The notes under the pieces are model-generated. The model saw only the letters and a program-made list of their open reading frames with translations, had not been told where the DNA came from and made no database searches. Below, one piece after another: positions 37,514-49,123 of a stretch of DNA of 64,000 bases. The position numbers and the translations under genes are program-made. Where the stretch lies: positions 17,121,001 to 17,185,000 of the forward strand of contig NC_046683.1 in the NCBI RefSeq assembly GCF_009870125.1. Direction: 5' to 3'. The DNA comes from Drosophila pseudoobscura. Taxonomy: Eukaryota; Arthropoda; Insecta; Diptera; Drosophilidae. Position 1 is the stretch's first letter; every line of letters starts with the position of its first letter.

Positions 37514-40500
37514 CTACTTGAAGAGCAGAGGCAACCTGCAGTGAGGCTCCGTCTGACTGGGATTGTCCGAATAGAGCGACATGGTCCTAGCGGTGAGATC
37601 GAAAATGCCAACGGCAATGGTTTTGACCACCTCGTCACAGCTGCCATTCTCGCGCCACACGCAATACAATCCCCCAGAGACATCGCCCAGCATGTGGCGC
37701 ACATCCTGCTCGCTCGATGGCGGCTTGTAGGTGCCGAACGCCTGCATTCGCGACACGCTGGACTCGACCATCAGAGCGTTGGCCTGATCCTGGTGAATGC
37801 GATCGAATCTAGGATCGAATCGAGAATTACTCAAGCTGCGCTAATGACTACTGGTAGGTCTCTGGTACTCACTGATTCACATGGTAGTTATGATTACCCA
37901 AGGGTATCTCCTTGATGTTCAAAAGCGACTCATTCTTACGGTCTGGCGAAGGCGCCATCTCCACATTGTAGAACATCTGGCGGGGATCGCTGTGAAATCA
38001 AGGAACACGAAAACTGCAGACTGTTGACCGTTGACCAAAGTACCTTTGATACTCACGCCAAAAAGGTAAAGTTAATGGAGCAGGCATCGGCTGCTCCCAC
38101 ACCTGCGTCCCTGAGCACCCTAAAAGCATCGTCCACATTGCTGGTGGCCAGCAGGGCTCGTGTCAAGAAGTGTCTCGCTAAAAAGCATTAAAGCAAACCC
38201 TCATTAAAGGTCTCTTATCTTATCCCATCGAAAGGAGTACACTCACGTGTCTTGCCACTGCGCAACAGCTCCGCACTGATCGTATTGATGGTGAAGACCA
38301 GGCCATGGTAATTCTGATTCATGGTGTAGCCGGGCAAGTGTCCGGCGTAGCACAGGGACATAAAGTGCTCCTCCTTGACATTGTATTTGCCCTGCGGCTT
38401 GTCGCTGATGATGTGCGCGTCAACAAAATAGTAATGATTGAGGGTCTCCGTCAGGGCATCCTCGGTGTGGCCCAACAGTCGCTATAAACGAGACGTTGCA
38501 CTGTATTAAAGCAATCTTCTGGGGCTCCTCTAGGCTTTACCTACGCAATTCTTTTGGTTGACAATGATTGTGGAGCAGCCAGTCGGCTGGTTATTGTTGC
38601 GCGGCTGAAGCTTCAATGCCTGCGGCAAGATGTCGTCAAGGTGCAGCAGAAAGAGCTAAAAAGCAATATGATAAACGTTTTAAAAACAAAATTAAATATA
38701 TATATTAAAGTATAACCACGTACGTCTGCTAATCTCTTTATTTATAAGATTCTTTACTGGTGTATATGGAAATCGTTCAGATAACACCCATGGGACTGGG
38801 ACTGGGTCTGCGTCTGTGTCTAGGTCGTGTCGTACTTGACACTTCGGCTAGCCTTTCTTTCTTGTTTTCGTTTGAAATATTGTAAGGTGCAATGATAAAG
38901 AGTATCGCTTAGCATCGCTTAGCATCGCATAGCCACACAAGACACCTGCACCTCGTTACCGATCCAATTCCATGCTAATCAGACTTTTACTATTAGAAAC
39001 TGCATCGGAGATCAGCAGCACAAAAGATGGACAGCCTAACGCAATGTTAATGCTGCTAATTTGAATTATTAATTGTCATACGTTAGTACCCGTGTTAGCC
39101 ACAGCCACAGTCCCAGCCTCAGACCCCCGTCCAGCACCTGCACACCAGCCACAGAACAGCCAAGACGACGCACCGCACCGTGTGGGGTGTACCGTGTGGC
39201 GTGTGGCGTGTACCGTGTACCGTGTACCTTGTGCTGCGATGGAGCTGGGAGATTAAGATAGATGTAGATGCTCACAGTTGCGGCCAGGGTCAGCGCGATT
39301 TTTGCGTGCAATTAATTGGCCGGTCAAAGCTGAATGGACGAAAAAAATTATAACACATTATCGAGCAAGGCAGCCGCACTGCACTGCACTGCATTGAGAC
39401 TTCTGCATTGGCCATTCTAATGAGCATGTGCCCAATCCGAATACCAATTCCAATGTCAATCGTAATATCAATGGCGGCCATGGCAAAAGCCAAATGAAGC
39501 CAAGCAAGGGTTCGGTTCGGTTCGGTTCGGTTCGATCTGAGACATTTTTCAGGCTTGTCTTCTCTTTCCTCTTTCCCCTTTGCTCTTATGTGCTGTGCTC
39601 CACAAATTGGCTTAAACAAGAAGGAAAGTCTCGTAGCTTCAGGGTCGCAGCTGAAGATACTCTTGCACCTGCAATGGGAGCTATGGGGGATATAACCCTT
39701 ACAGTTCTACTATCGTCAGGGATCGCTGGCAGTAGAAGACCTACTTTGATCAAATTTTGGTTGGTTATGTACTCCCCAAAATGAAGTCAATAAAGTTACA
39801 TTGATATATTCCTTGTAAGCCCATAGTTTAGGCCTTACAATCGCCGTGTACAATGCACAAACAATGAGGGGCCACCAAAATTTGATAAAAATATATTACT
39901 CCCACCATTAGCTTATCGCTAGAGCAACGATCGAATGAATATATGTATGTATGTAGTACAAGGGGCTCGTAAGTCTCTTGACCCGAAATTAATTGTAAAT
40001 TTTACAATTGCATAAATTTAGAAACAAGTTTTTGGCTTTTAATGGCAGTTATATAATGTAGAGAGGGAGTTTTGGTGTGCAAAACCTACATATGACAAAT
40101 ATTGTAATATTCGTTGGGACAACTGTAGAGCCATGAGATGGCTTCTTTTTCCGCTTGGCAAACAGTTGGTAAGAATCGTGATACCTCATTGCTGACTAGG
40201 GTATACAGACGATGGCCTGTCTATCACTTTCGTACGCAGCAGCAGCGGCAGCCGCAGCGGCAGCGGCAGCGGCAGTGGCAGCGGCAGTGGCAGCGGCAGC
40301 AGCAGGAACTAGTTCAATGTCTATGCTCTGAACGAGGCACGGGCACGGCGGTCAACATTTCGAGTTCTGCTTGTGCACAGTGGTCGCCGGCTAAGTGGGA
40401 ATCGCAGAAGGCATGGCATTGTTGGACTGCACGTAGAGTGGGATGGGGAGAGGGGGGGAGGGGAGGAAGCCACTTCATTGATTACAATAAAATTAAAGGA

Positions 40501-42469
40501 AAGACTAAGCAGCTACTAATTGCATTGTTAGATCATCAAACGGTGGGGGTGGGGGCCCTTTTAGCCAATTAACACTGTACTGAGAGCACTGCACTCGGTG
40601 GGTATCGCCTTTAATGTTGTCATTGGAGACCCCACAGACACGCAATGTCCCAGAGATTATTCGATTGCACGACACGACTTTAAGTTCTGCTTTAGCTACA
40701 CCGTTAGAACGCCGCCCGACCGCCCGACCGCCCGACCGCCCACTCGCCCACCCGCCCACACTCCGTCGGCAGCCTTGCAGTGCGGATTATTAGCGTCAAA
40801 TTACAATATTTGAGCCAAAAGCTCCAACAATTGTATTCGATTTAATGGGCACTTAATTGTGCACTGCAACACAACGAAGATAATTCGATGTACGAGTATT
40901 ACTATTAGTCGGTCGTTTACAGTTTACAGTTGAGTGCTAATTAGCAACCCCCCAACCCCTGACTAATTGGATTGGGGGGGGCTAGCGCTACTATCTCTAA
41001 GCTATTCTCACCTTATGGAATTCCACCTCCGCACCATCGGCCACGCCCTCCAGCTCGCGTATATACTGGGGGAAACTATCCTTCACCGACTCCAGGGTCT
41101 CATTATAGATTTGCTCTGAAAATTAATGAATCATTATCCCATCCAATCCATTCGATCCATTCGATCCACTCGAGCCACCCATCTGGTCTGAGCGATGCTC
41201 TCATGAGTACTTACTGCCTTTTGGGGATTGATAGAGGGGCAAGTAGGTCTCGATCAGTGGCTTCGATAAGAGCAAAAAGTTCTTAATCATCGAGCCAAAC
41301 GTGCGGCCCTGTAAAGCAATTAAATATACAATATATTTCCATTATAATTAAATGATTAAATGCTTTCTAATTTTGTAAAAAACAAAACAACAACAAAAAA
41401 ATGAAAATAAAGGCCCGCCCCCCTATGGAGAATTATTTGCAAATCCGTTTTTGTGTATTTGATACCTATAAAAAAGTGAAACAAAAATATAATCGATCAC
41501 GACCGATCGATCGCCAGTGTAAGGAAAACAAACGACGACTAAAATACAACAGAGAATAAAGAAAGAACCCAGCAACAACAAAAAGCAGCATGAATAATGA
41601 ATGGGTGTTGTGGGGGTTATTTGTTGTAAAATAACCTTTTGGGTGGGCACCAGAGACGGACACGGACACGGAGACAGGCACGGACGCGGACGCTGACGCG
41701 GACGTGGAAGCGGCTAAACTCCGTAAAACTCCATGCAAATTGGATCTTAAAACCGATTGTCAATGCCAGACAAAGCCGCGAGAATCACGAATCTGCATTA
41801 TTTAGCAAAACGACTGTGGTTGGGTCCGAGACTTGAATGTGGGTCTCTCCGCCTGGCATATACATATGTTCGAGTGGCTGCAGTAAAGATAACCCAACCA
41901 CAGAACAGATAAAGCTTTACAGCCCCTTGACTCTTGCGGTTCTGCTCAGCCCCTGAACCAGGAATTGATGGGATTCTTGAGAGTGCAAAAAGGATATCTG
42001 AAATAATAATAAAATTTGCGCTTATCTCAGAACACAAATTATACAGTACAAAGAGCATGGGAACAGTCGAATCCAGTAAAGATAGTAGATATCCTATATA
42101 GACTCTTTCCTAAGCACTGAATCTAGGTCAGAGTAATTTGGTATATGATTTAAGTGCCAATCATTAAGCCATTAAATCAAGGTTCAGTGTTCTAGTTGTT
42201 CTACAAATAACCAAAATAGGTATCTTTTCAAGTTCTTGGAGACACAATAATCCAGATAATTACCCCAGTGTAAGTTTGAAGGAAGTGCAATCAAAAATTC
42301 AGATGGCGTGAGCCACCTATGAGTTGATGGGAATGGGAGCAGAAGGACAAGGACCCTCCCCAGCAAAGGTCACACGACTTACCATATCGAAGCCGACCTC
42401 ATAGTGGGTGCCGCGAGTGTAGAGGACGGGCACCGCCTGGCGCCGTGGTAGAATCTTTCCAGAGGACAT
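37514..42469 (-). CDS. t: tan, N-beta-alanyl-dopamine / carcinine hydrolase, complete
   Basis: Eight coding exons: 42383-42469, 41215-41308, 41012-41115, 38545-38655, 38247-38481, 38057-38177, 37873-37989, 37514-37808; total 1164 nt, 387 aa, the length I recall for D. melanogaster Tan. All introns are GT-AG. Exon 1 gives MSSGKILPRRQAVPVLYTRG, followed by THYEVGFDM. The QPTG-C sequence in exon 4 places the catalytic, autocleavage Cys at residue 122, as in the melanogaster enzyme (peptidase C45 family). Tan releases dopamine from NBAD in cuticle and histamine from carcinine in photoreceptors, opposing Ebony. Intron 3 is long (38656-41011). For exon 8 I chose the acceptor giving HVNQFDRI, which matches the remembered protein; an upstream acceptor would add nine residues. 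Amplification has stolen exons 3-8 from this gene, but the gene itself is whole. Confidence 0.95.
38656..41011 (-). other. tan intron 3 (2.36 kb), no gene seen
   Basis: Contains a GTACC/GTGTACC-rich stretch near 39180, a GGTTC pentamer repeat near 39510, a CAG/CGG trinucleotide tract at 40236-40305, a GACCGCCC repeat near 40715 and AT-rich segments. A 118-codon plus-strand ORF (39428-39784) is open in three copies but has no coding character I recognise. Part near 39640-39775 has words (CTACTTTGATCAAATTTTGGTT) reminiscent of degraded interspersed elements. Confidence 0.7.
40236..40305. repeat. CAG/CGG trinucleotide tract in tan intron 3
   Basis: About 70 bp of interrupted GCAGCAGCGGCAG repeats. 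The equivalent in copy 5 (29200-29269) is the same length; in copy 4 (18474-18525) it is 18 bp shorter, so this tract marks copy relationships. Confidence 0.85.
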
Positions 42470-44137
42470 TGCACTGATTGGTGCAATTGGAGCGAATGGA
42501 GCAGTAGTGTTGATAACAATTCTTTCTGTTCTTTTTGCTTTCGCGTTCTATAAACGCTATCGCTGCTGCCTTGTATTGGTTGGCTTGGCTAGGGTGTACG
42601 TATACGTAACTCAAAGTAACGCAATAAAATGTGCACTCAAAAAACTAAGAGCAACAAAAAACAACACAAGAAATTTACTATTTAATATACGTATTTAGAC
42701 ACTAGACACTGCTGTATTCTTTGATTAATTCCAGAGCAAATAGAGAGTAAGGCTAATCTGTGTGTGGACTCTCTCGGATTTGGCCAGCTTTGTTCTAGAG
42801 CGCTTGAAGGCAGAATTCAAACTGATTTTGGTTTGTTTTGGCGCCGTCCCAGGCCGGGCCGGGCCGGATCGAGCGGCAGCAGCAGCAGCAACAGCAGCAG
42901 ACGAAGGCGTCTAGCGTCGGCGCTGCCGAAGCACTTACTCTTGACAATATCAACACATCAACCCCACCAACAAACAAACCGACCGACTCTGCTCTGCTCT
43001 GCTGACGCAGCAACAACGATGACGAACCGCACGCCAAACAGACGCGACGCTGCCGCTGCCGCCGCCGCCGCTGCTGCTGCCGGCCAAGGCAGCAACTAAG
43101 ACAGCGCGCTGACGTCAGCGTTGGCACGCACCACCCACCTCTCCGCTCTCCTTTTAGCTACTATCGATAAAAAGGTGCGAGGAGAAGTATAGGATTGCAT
43201 GGCTAAACGAAATAGTTGTCCCCTCCCCCTCCCCTCCCCTCCCCCAGCGATAGGCATCCACTTATCTGTGATCTAAGATTACCTGTGATTGCATGGATGA
43301 ATGAAATAGTGTTTCACTCGCCTGTGATCGATAGCAAAGGGATTTCTGTGATCGATACAAATGAATAGGCAAAACGAGGAATTGTCATTTTTCGGGCCAG
43401 CCGCCGATGAATCATCGTAACTTAAACACTTTTTGATTGCTTTTATAAAGCATTAATGAACCGCCTAAGAGTACTTTCTTTTGATCTGCCGGCGTCGCCC
43501 GAAACTAGTTCTATGCCAATCTCCCACCGCAGTAGTTGCTTATCGATCTCGTGTATGGACATTTATCTGGCTTCAGCTGAGCCGCCGGTATAAAAATAAC
43601 ATAATATTGCTTAACCCTAATTGTCTAAAATTGTCCTAAGCTTGCATCTGAAACAGTTATGCAGGAGCTCGGACTTCTCACCTTACTAAGTACTTGCTTG
43701 TTTAACAATCGTCATAAAGTTTCATAAGATTGTGCGTTGGTCTACTTATCGTATACGTATTCGCATTTACATATGGAAACGCCTGTACCTCTTAAGTCAA
43801 TTAGAGGGCTAATAGGCTTTACGGTTTAATGCTGGGGGTTAGGGGTTTCCTATTTTCCGTCATTGCTTATATTGTTCTGCCCTTTTTTTTTTTGGGGCCA
43901 GGCCACATTGGAAGTGTATTTGGTTACGTATACGTAGGTAATACCAGAGCCCCCCCCTTACAACTATGACCATGAATATTTTAGTTTATAAACTCATTTG
44001 TTGTTTTCCCCTTCCTCATTTCTTATTTTCTTGTCTTGTCTTAATTTCATTTAATATCTCATTTAAATGGGTTCGATTTTGCACGAACAGAAACCGCATT
44101 CCCCAGATACAAAGCATGGGGCGAATCTACTCCACAG

Positions 44138-44182
44138 ATACCCTTACCCTTACCCATACCCCTACCCATACCCCTACCCATG
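44138..44182. repeat. CCCTTA / CCCATACCCCTA minisatellite
   Basis: Three to four tandem copies of a 12-bp word CCCATACCCCTA preceded by CCCTTA repeats. Confidence 0.8.
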
Positions 44183-45624
44183 CCTGGCTTGGTAAATTTC
44201 CATGCTGCTATGGGTTTGTGGGTAATTTATGGATAATCTGAGAAATGATCTCAAATTATAGATTGGATTTCGGGGCTTGTTTTAGAATTTCCACACGAAA
44301 AATCAAGTGCGAATAAATTACAAGTCAATCAGACGTTTCTATAAAAACGAGTTGCATTTTAACTATTGTTTGTATTATTATAATTTGGAATTTTTCTTTG
44401 CTTGTTTCTATACAGAGAGCTATGATGATGAACTTTCCTGATGACGATGATGATGATGCGATAATGATAATGAATGCCGCAGCGCAACTTTCTCAGTGTT
44501 GCCACATTAGCATCACAATTAAATGTTTATTAATTTCACATTGGAATGCACACACACAAACAACATTAAAAAATAATCACAAATAATTCGATATTATATA
44601 ATATAAGTGAGAATTTGCGGAATATAGGGTTAGATGTGATTGGACGCTACAATTTATCAACTGGAAGTTGGCCTTAACGATCGAACAGAAGTCGTTCATG
44701 GGTCGTCGATTGTCGATGAGGATGAGGGCATAAGAAGAGTCGCTTTCATTATTGAATTTGTATGAAATGAACTTTCGTTACGATTTTATTTGGCTGGCGG
44801 CTAGAAAAATATGCGCCGCATTTCAATGATAATGAAAACAAAAGTTAAAACAAATAAGAAATGAACAAAAACAACCGCTAGGTGGTTAGGCCGCGGGACC
44901 GGGGCCAAAGAGAGTGAGAGTGGATGAGAGTGGAGTCGAAGAGAGAAGAGCAGAGAAGAGAGACTGTCAAACGGTGGTTACCACAAAATGACATTTTACA
45001 GTTAGCCTTTTACACTCTCCCAATCGCAGGGCATGTGCACTTCTTGCTGCAGTCTATCGATGCTTATCAATTAACCACAATGCTATCGATGAAGTCCGAT
45101 TCAAGGAGGGGGACGAGAATCATCAGAAAGTATTAAGAAGTAGTAATTACATTATTACTGCTTATTTTTAGGTATTAATTGGATATTTGGGAATAACCAC
45201 TTTAAAAATACATTTATGATATGTATAAATGATCTCGCGTGTCTTAAAAAATCATCTTGCTGCTTGGCTCTCTGTTTGTATTTCAGTTCAATTGGCATTA
45301 ATCGTATAAAGAGAGATATATGTACTATACATTCAATTGATTGCAAAAATAAACGCTGACAGCATATGTATTTCATCTAGAGCGCCTTTCAGTTCTGTCC
45401 TTTAAGTTTATTGCGATATAATTCATTGTAAAACACTTAGGAAAGAGAATAAAGTATGCATCATTTATAAATATATAAATTGCATCGCATTCTCTACAGA
45501 TTCCGAATTAGTAATAGATCACACCTCATTTAGAAGGGCATTCAATGGTCACCGTATTTTCCCATTGCCCGGGAGGAACGTAGGTCAAGAGCTGCGTCGC
45601 AGCTTCGTCTGGTCTGGGCTGTTG

Positions 45625-45632
45625 TATATAAA
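45625..45632 (+). promoter_or_regulatory. CG15370: Putative TATA box of CG15370
   Basis: TATATAAA, 69 bp before the ATG at 45701 and 132 bp before the preferred ATG at 45764. It implies a transcription start near 45655, which makes the frame's first ATG (45635) untranscribed. Confidence 0.6.
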
Positions 45633-45763
45633 TTTTGACAAAAGAAAGATTTCGGTTTAAACCAATTTTGGCAAGGCGGCGGTCTATAGGCCATAAGGTG
45701 ATGACAACGAATCAGACCGCGTGCGCGCTTCAAGAGAACCAGATACCCGTCGACAGCTACAGA

Positions 45764-46912
45764 ATGCACTCAAAGCCGCCTCCGACCATGACCATGGGAC
45801 GCATGGCCCGATGGCCGCTTCTCCTCCTCTTGCTGGTGTTCTACTGGTGTTCCTCGGTTGCCGCCTTTGGCAACGAGTATGTCCACATCAAGGTGCATGT
45901 GCCCAAGGAGCAGGGCGGTGAGCCCGAGGTGGCCAAAGTGATCCACCATTACCATCACCATCCGCATCCCCATCAGCTGCAGCGCCTGCAGCGGGGTCGT
46001 GGAGCACCACCACCACCCAAGCCGAAGCACCCCAGTCCCCTGCTGGAGAGCGTCATTCTCTCCGATCTGGACAAGCCGCTGCACATGAGCGAGCACGCCG
46101 AGTATCTGAACCACGCCAAGGAGCTGGCCGATCACCTCACGGAGTCGTTCAACAAGAAGCCACCACCGCCGCCACCACTGCCACTGCTACCCAAGAAGAA
46201 GGTAAACACGTACACGATCATCGAGGAGCAGCACAGCTCCAGGCCAGCTCCAGCCCCAGCTCCAGTGCACAGCGGCTACGGGTATGAGGATCATCCGGAG
46301 CACAGTGTGGAGACGTACCGAGTGATTGAGTCCCGCCCCCAGCTGAACCACCACCATCACCACAAGCAACACCATGCCCATCTGGAGGAGGATGATGACG
46401 ATCTGGGCTACCACTACCCGCACTCATCGCGATCCTATCCGCATCATATTGGTGGCGCCTACGCAGAGCCCGCTCCCGTCGAGGAGCACATTGAGCAGGA
46501 GACGGAGCCGGGCTACAGCTACTCTGCTCCCTACGCCCACTCTGGACGCGGCCCCAAGTCGGGCCGGGCTCCGGCCTACACCCTGGAGGCCCCCGAGGAG
46601 TCGTCGTCCGCCTACGGCTATGACTACTCCAGGCCGAGCGGCAGCAGCAGCAGCGGTAGTGGAAGCAGCTCGGGCTTCCGACCATCTCCACAGCTGCCCA
46701 GCGGCAGCGAGGGCTACGAGGATGAGGTGGCGGACACGTATGGGGCGCCAGCCCCAGCACGTCGTCGTCGACCGGCTCTGGTGGACTGGCCAGAGGCCAC
46801 GGGATTCAACAGTGCCGCCCCCGAGACGTACAACGGTGTCGACAGCTACAACGTAGGTCATGTCCAGGGCTTCGGCAGCGGTGGCTATCAGTACAGTGGG
46901 CCCTATCTGTAG
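45764..46912 (+). CDS. CG15370: CG15370-like secreted His/Pro/Tyr-rich protein
   Basis: 382 aa from the chosen start, single exon. Starts MHSKPPPTMTMGRMARWPLL, and a hydrophobic run LLLLLLVFYW then ending VAAFG looks like a cleaved signal peptide. Alternative starts are 45701 (first ATG after the TATA-predicted start) and 45788. The mature part is low complexity: HHYHHHPHPH, poly-Pro, poly-His, Ser/Gly runs and many Tyr, a composition typical of extracellular matrix or cuticle-associated proteins. No catalytic domain seen. The name rests on position between tan and Gr8a, the order known in D. melanogaster; function is unknown to me. Confidence 0.8.
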   Translation: MHSKPPPTMTMGRMARWPLLLLLLVFYWCSSVAAFGNEYVHIKVHVPKEQGGEPEVAKVIHHYHHHPHPHQLQRLQRGRGAPPPPKPKHPSPLLESVILSDLDKPLHMSEHAEYLNHAKELADHLTESFNKKPPPPPPLPLLPKKKVNTYTIIEEQHSSRPAPAPAPVHSGYGYEDHPEHSVETYRVIESRPQLNHHHHHKQHHAHLEEDDDDLGYHYPHSSRSYPHHIGGAYAEPAPVEEHIEQETEPGYSYSAPYAHSGRGPKSGRAPAYTLEAPEESSSAYGYDYSRPSGSSSSGSGSSSGFRPSPQLPSGSEGYEDEVADTYGAPAPARRRRPALVDWPEATGFNSAAPETYNGVDSYNVGHVQGFGSGGYQYSGPYL

Positions 46913-47747
46913 CGGAGGTGCCCCTCCGCCCCGCCCCTCCTAAATGTAGACTTATTTATTGCCCTTTTTTTTCATAGTTGATAAGAGCAGAGCAGAAAAA
47001 TATAGACTTTGAATGTACGAGTACCTATGTGCATATGTCTTTATTGTGTTTGGGAACCGGTTGGAAAGTGGTTTTAAACGCTCTGAGTTAGTGACAGAAA
47101 GAGAGAGAGAGAGCGAGAGAACTTCCTCACTCCGACCCGATCCGGTCGCTACTTAAGCTAATGAAATGAGTTATGTCAGTCATTCGGTGACCCATATGCT
47201 TAAATAATAGAATTATAGACGGGCAGGTGCGACTAGAAAGGTACCCTAAACCAGCGGTGGGGTCTACACGAATCTAATGAATCGCTACTCCCTTTGAGTT
47301 CCGGATATAGTAACCACTTTATCGATCCACAAGACATGTATTTTGTGATTACATTCACAGACATTCTCTTTGACGCTTTTGCATCTGGCTGAATAACTCT
47401 CGAAAAAACGGGAGCAGTGGCCCTAAACGGATGCTCAGAAGGTACGATTTTTTGGGCAGTACTTCTAGCATACAAAACCTTCGATTCTGATTGGAAAGTT
47501 CAGTTTTCTGTTGCGTCTCCATAAAATAAGTAGCCAAAACTCTTAGGTACAGGGTACACCAGTTTGATGGCTTATAATTTCCAAGCTGTTTCCTTTTTCC
47601 TGACACACATAATGTATAAAACCTTGGACGCTTAATGGTATCCCTCGTATCCAATCAGCAGTTGCCATCAGCCACTAAAGATGTGTCGAAGGGATAAGCC
47701 TGAAAGCCAGTAGTATTAGTCAGAAGCCCGAGGACAGAGGCCAGTAT
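46913..47747. promoter_or_regulatory. CG15370-Gr8a interval, syntenic with the tan male-specific enhancer
   Basis: No gene seen. In D. melanogaster the enhancer driving tan in male abdominal epidermis (t_MSE) lies between CG15370 and Gr8a, so this 835-bp interval is its positional equivalent. It has a GA-repeat run near 47098-47120. I cannot confirm Abd-B or Dsx sites by eye, and activity outside the melanogaster lineage is not implied. Confidence 0.45.
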
Positions 47748-49123
47748 ATGATGAGCGGGCGTTTGGGCCGCGTCCTGCACTTTCATCTGCGTTTCTACCA
47801 GGTGCTCGGCTTCCATGGGCTGCCTCTGCCAGGGGATGAACGGCCGCACAGGACACGCCAATTGCTCCGAGCCTGGAGCCTGTTCATCCTTATGGGGTTG
47901 AGTGGAATGGTAGCCGTGTGTCTGACCAGCGATCTGGAGTTTCTCTATAAGGGCGACCTGTTCGGCTGCGTGAACGATGGCATGAAGTTCATATTCTCAG
48001 AGCTTGCAGTGCTGTCCATCTATGCTGAGACGATGGCCAGCCAGCGGCCCCTGGCCCGCTTCTGGTGGCTCCATGGGAAGCTCAACAGGCAGCAGCAGCA
48101 CGGCAGCAGGCGGTTGTCCCGGCCAGTCTCCATACGCAGCGAACTGCGTCAGTACCGACGCTACCTGATCTCGCTGTACGGCATCTTGGTGGGGGAGATC
48201 CTCATCAATATCTGGCTGTGGCAGGTGCAGCCCGCCGACATGCACTTGATACTCTTCTGGAGCACATTCGAGCCGCTCGTTTTCCTCATGTACATGCGGA
48301 ACGTACAGTTTGTACTGCACATGGAGCTGCTCCGCCAGCAGCTGGCCCAGCTCGAACGGGAGCTTTCCCTACTGGCAGAGTACTCGCGATTTGCCAGCCT
48401 AACGGGTCGCAGCTTCAAGGACTTTGGGCACTTCCTGCGCCGCCGGCTGTTGCAGAAGCAGTGCGTCTACAACGATGTGCATGAGATGTACACCTGCTTC
48501 CAGCGGGCCTTTCGCTTCTCCACACTGACCGTTCTGCTCTCGATCTATGTGCGGATTGCAGTCGATTGCTATTTTATGTACTACACCATCTACATATCCG
48601 TTGCCAATTTGGGTAAGTCCATTCGAGTAGGTCCATCCGAGTGCATACGAGTCTTTCTGCTTGGGGGTGTACAGATTACTCTTTGATTTTGCCCGCCTTG
48701 TTCGAGATACCCGCCTTCATCTATGCCTCGCAGAGCTGCATGGTGATAGTTCCACGGATAGCCTATCAGCTGCACAATATTGTCACGGAAACGGGATGTT
48801 GTGGCTTTGCAGATCTCTCCTTGCAGGTAACGCACGCCCAGCTAACTCTACTGCGAGACCATCTCTTATTGTAATCTTGAATCATTTTTGCAGATTCAGA
48901 ACTTTTCTTTGCAAATCCTTCATCAGCCGCTGCGCATCAATTGCCTGGGCGTCACCATCTTGGACTGTTGTCTGCTCACGCGGGTGCGTTTTGGGAGTAT
49001 CCTATCCAGAGAGAGATTTCTAAAAGGTCCTTCCAACTGTTTTTGTGCTTACAGATTGTCTGTTCGGTGGGCACCTACATCATCTACACCATTCAGTTTA
49101 TACCAAAGTTTAGCAATCAATAA
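47748..49123 (+). CDS. Gr8a: Gr8a gustatory receptor
   Basis: Four exons: 47748-48612, 48675-48826, 48894-48983, 49055-49123, encoding 391 aa (ATG at 47751 would remove one Met; melanogaster starts MSGRLGR). The sequence follows remembered Gr8a closely: [19 protein letters not shown] at the N-terminus, [19 protein letters not shown] mid-protein, and the family signature [10 protein letters not shown] in the last exon. Seven hydrophobic segments are apparent, with intracellular N-terminus expected for the insect chemoreceptor family. In D. melanogaster Gr8a takes part in L-canavanine avoidance and pheromone perception. Introns are short (62, 67, 71 bp) with GT-AG ends; the frame is intact. AATAAA follows at 49149. 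Confidence 0.95.

Larger units (their letters stand above)
1..41205. repeat. Tandem segmental amplification: Cbp80-like gene + tan 3' exons + LINE
   Basis: Near-identical blocks recur across this span. Reading left to right a full block is: Cbp80-like upstream flank, Cbp80-like gene (plus), tan exons 8 to 3 (minus), a few hundred bp of tan intron 2, a fusion to the Cbp80-like upstream flank, and a LINE. Period between Cbp80-like starts is 5343, 2928, 5130, 10709 and 11033 bp. The right boundary is sharp: homology with the other copies stops at 41205, about 9 bp inside tan intron 2, beyond which only one copy (the true tan 5' end) exists. The array continues off the left edge, so total copy number is unknown. 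Three unit types (long, LINE-deleted, short) show repeated rearrangement after the first duplication. Confidence 0.95.
42470..45763. promoter_or_regulatory. tan / CG15370 divergent intergenic region
   Basis: About 3.3 kb without a gene I can support. Holds a CAG/GCC-rich block at 42870-43100 (the Ala/Ser-rich ORFs there are repeat artefacts), a palindromic CRE-like TGACGTCA at 43110-43117, a DRE-type TATCGATA at 43162-43169, a C-rich tract near 43215-43245, a poly-T run near 43885, and CCCTTA/CCCATACCCCTA tandem repeats at 44138-44182. The sites at 43110 and 43162 lie about 650-700 bp upstream of the tan ATG and are candidates for its promoter or 5' UTR; this is inference. Confidence 0.5.

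Noticed and set aside
39428-39784. 118-codon ORF in tan intron 3, open in three copies
   Set aside because: Copies are too similar for an open frame to be informative; starts in an Asn-rich slippery stretch and spans a GGTTC repeat. No domain.
42764-43099. 111-codon Ser/Ala-rich ORF upstream of tan
   Set aside because: Composition is produced by CAG/GCC repeats; both strands give similar low-complexity ORFs.
44138-44182. Telomere-like or CRISPR-like array
   Set aside because: Short C-rich minisatellite without spacers; nothing to suggest either in a fly genome.
46218-46861. Minus-strand ORFs of 145-180 codons opposite CG15370
   Set aside because: Mirror of a strongly codon-biased, repeat-rich coding exon; the plus frame has a signal peptide and TATA box.
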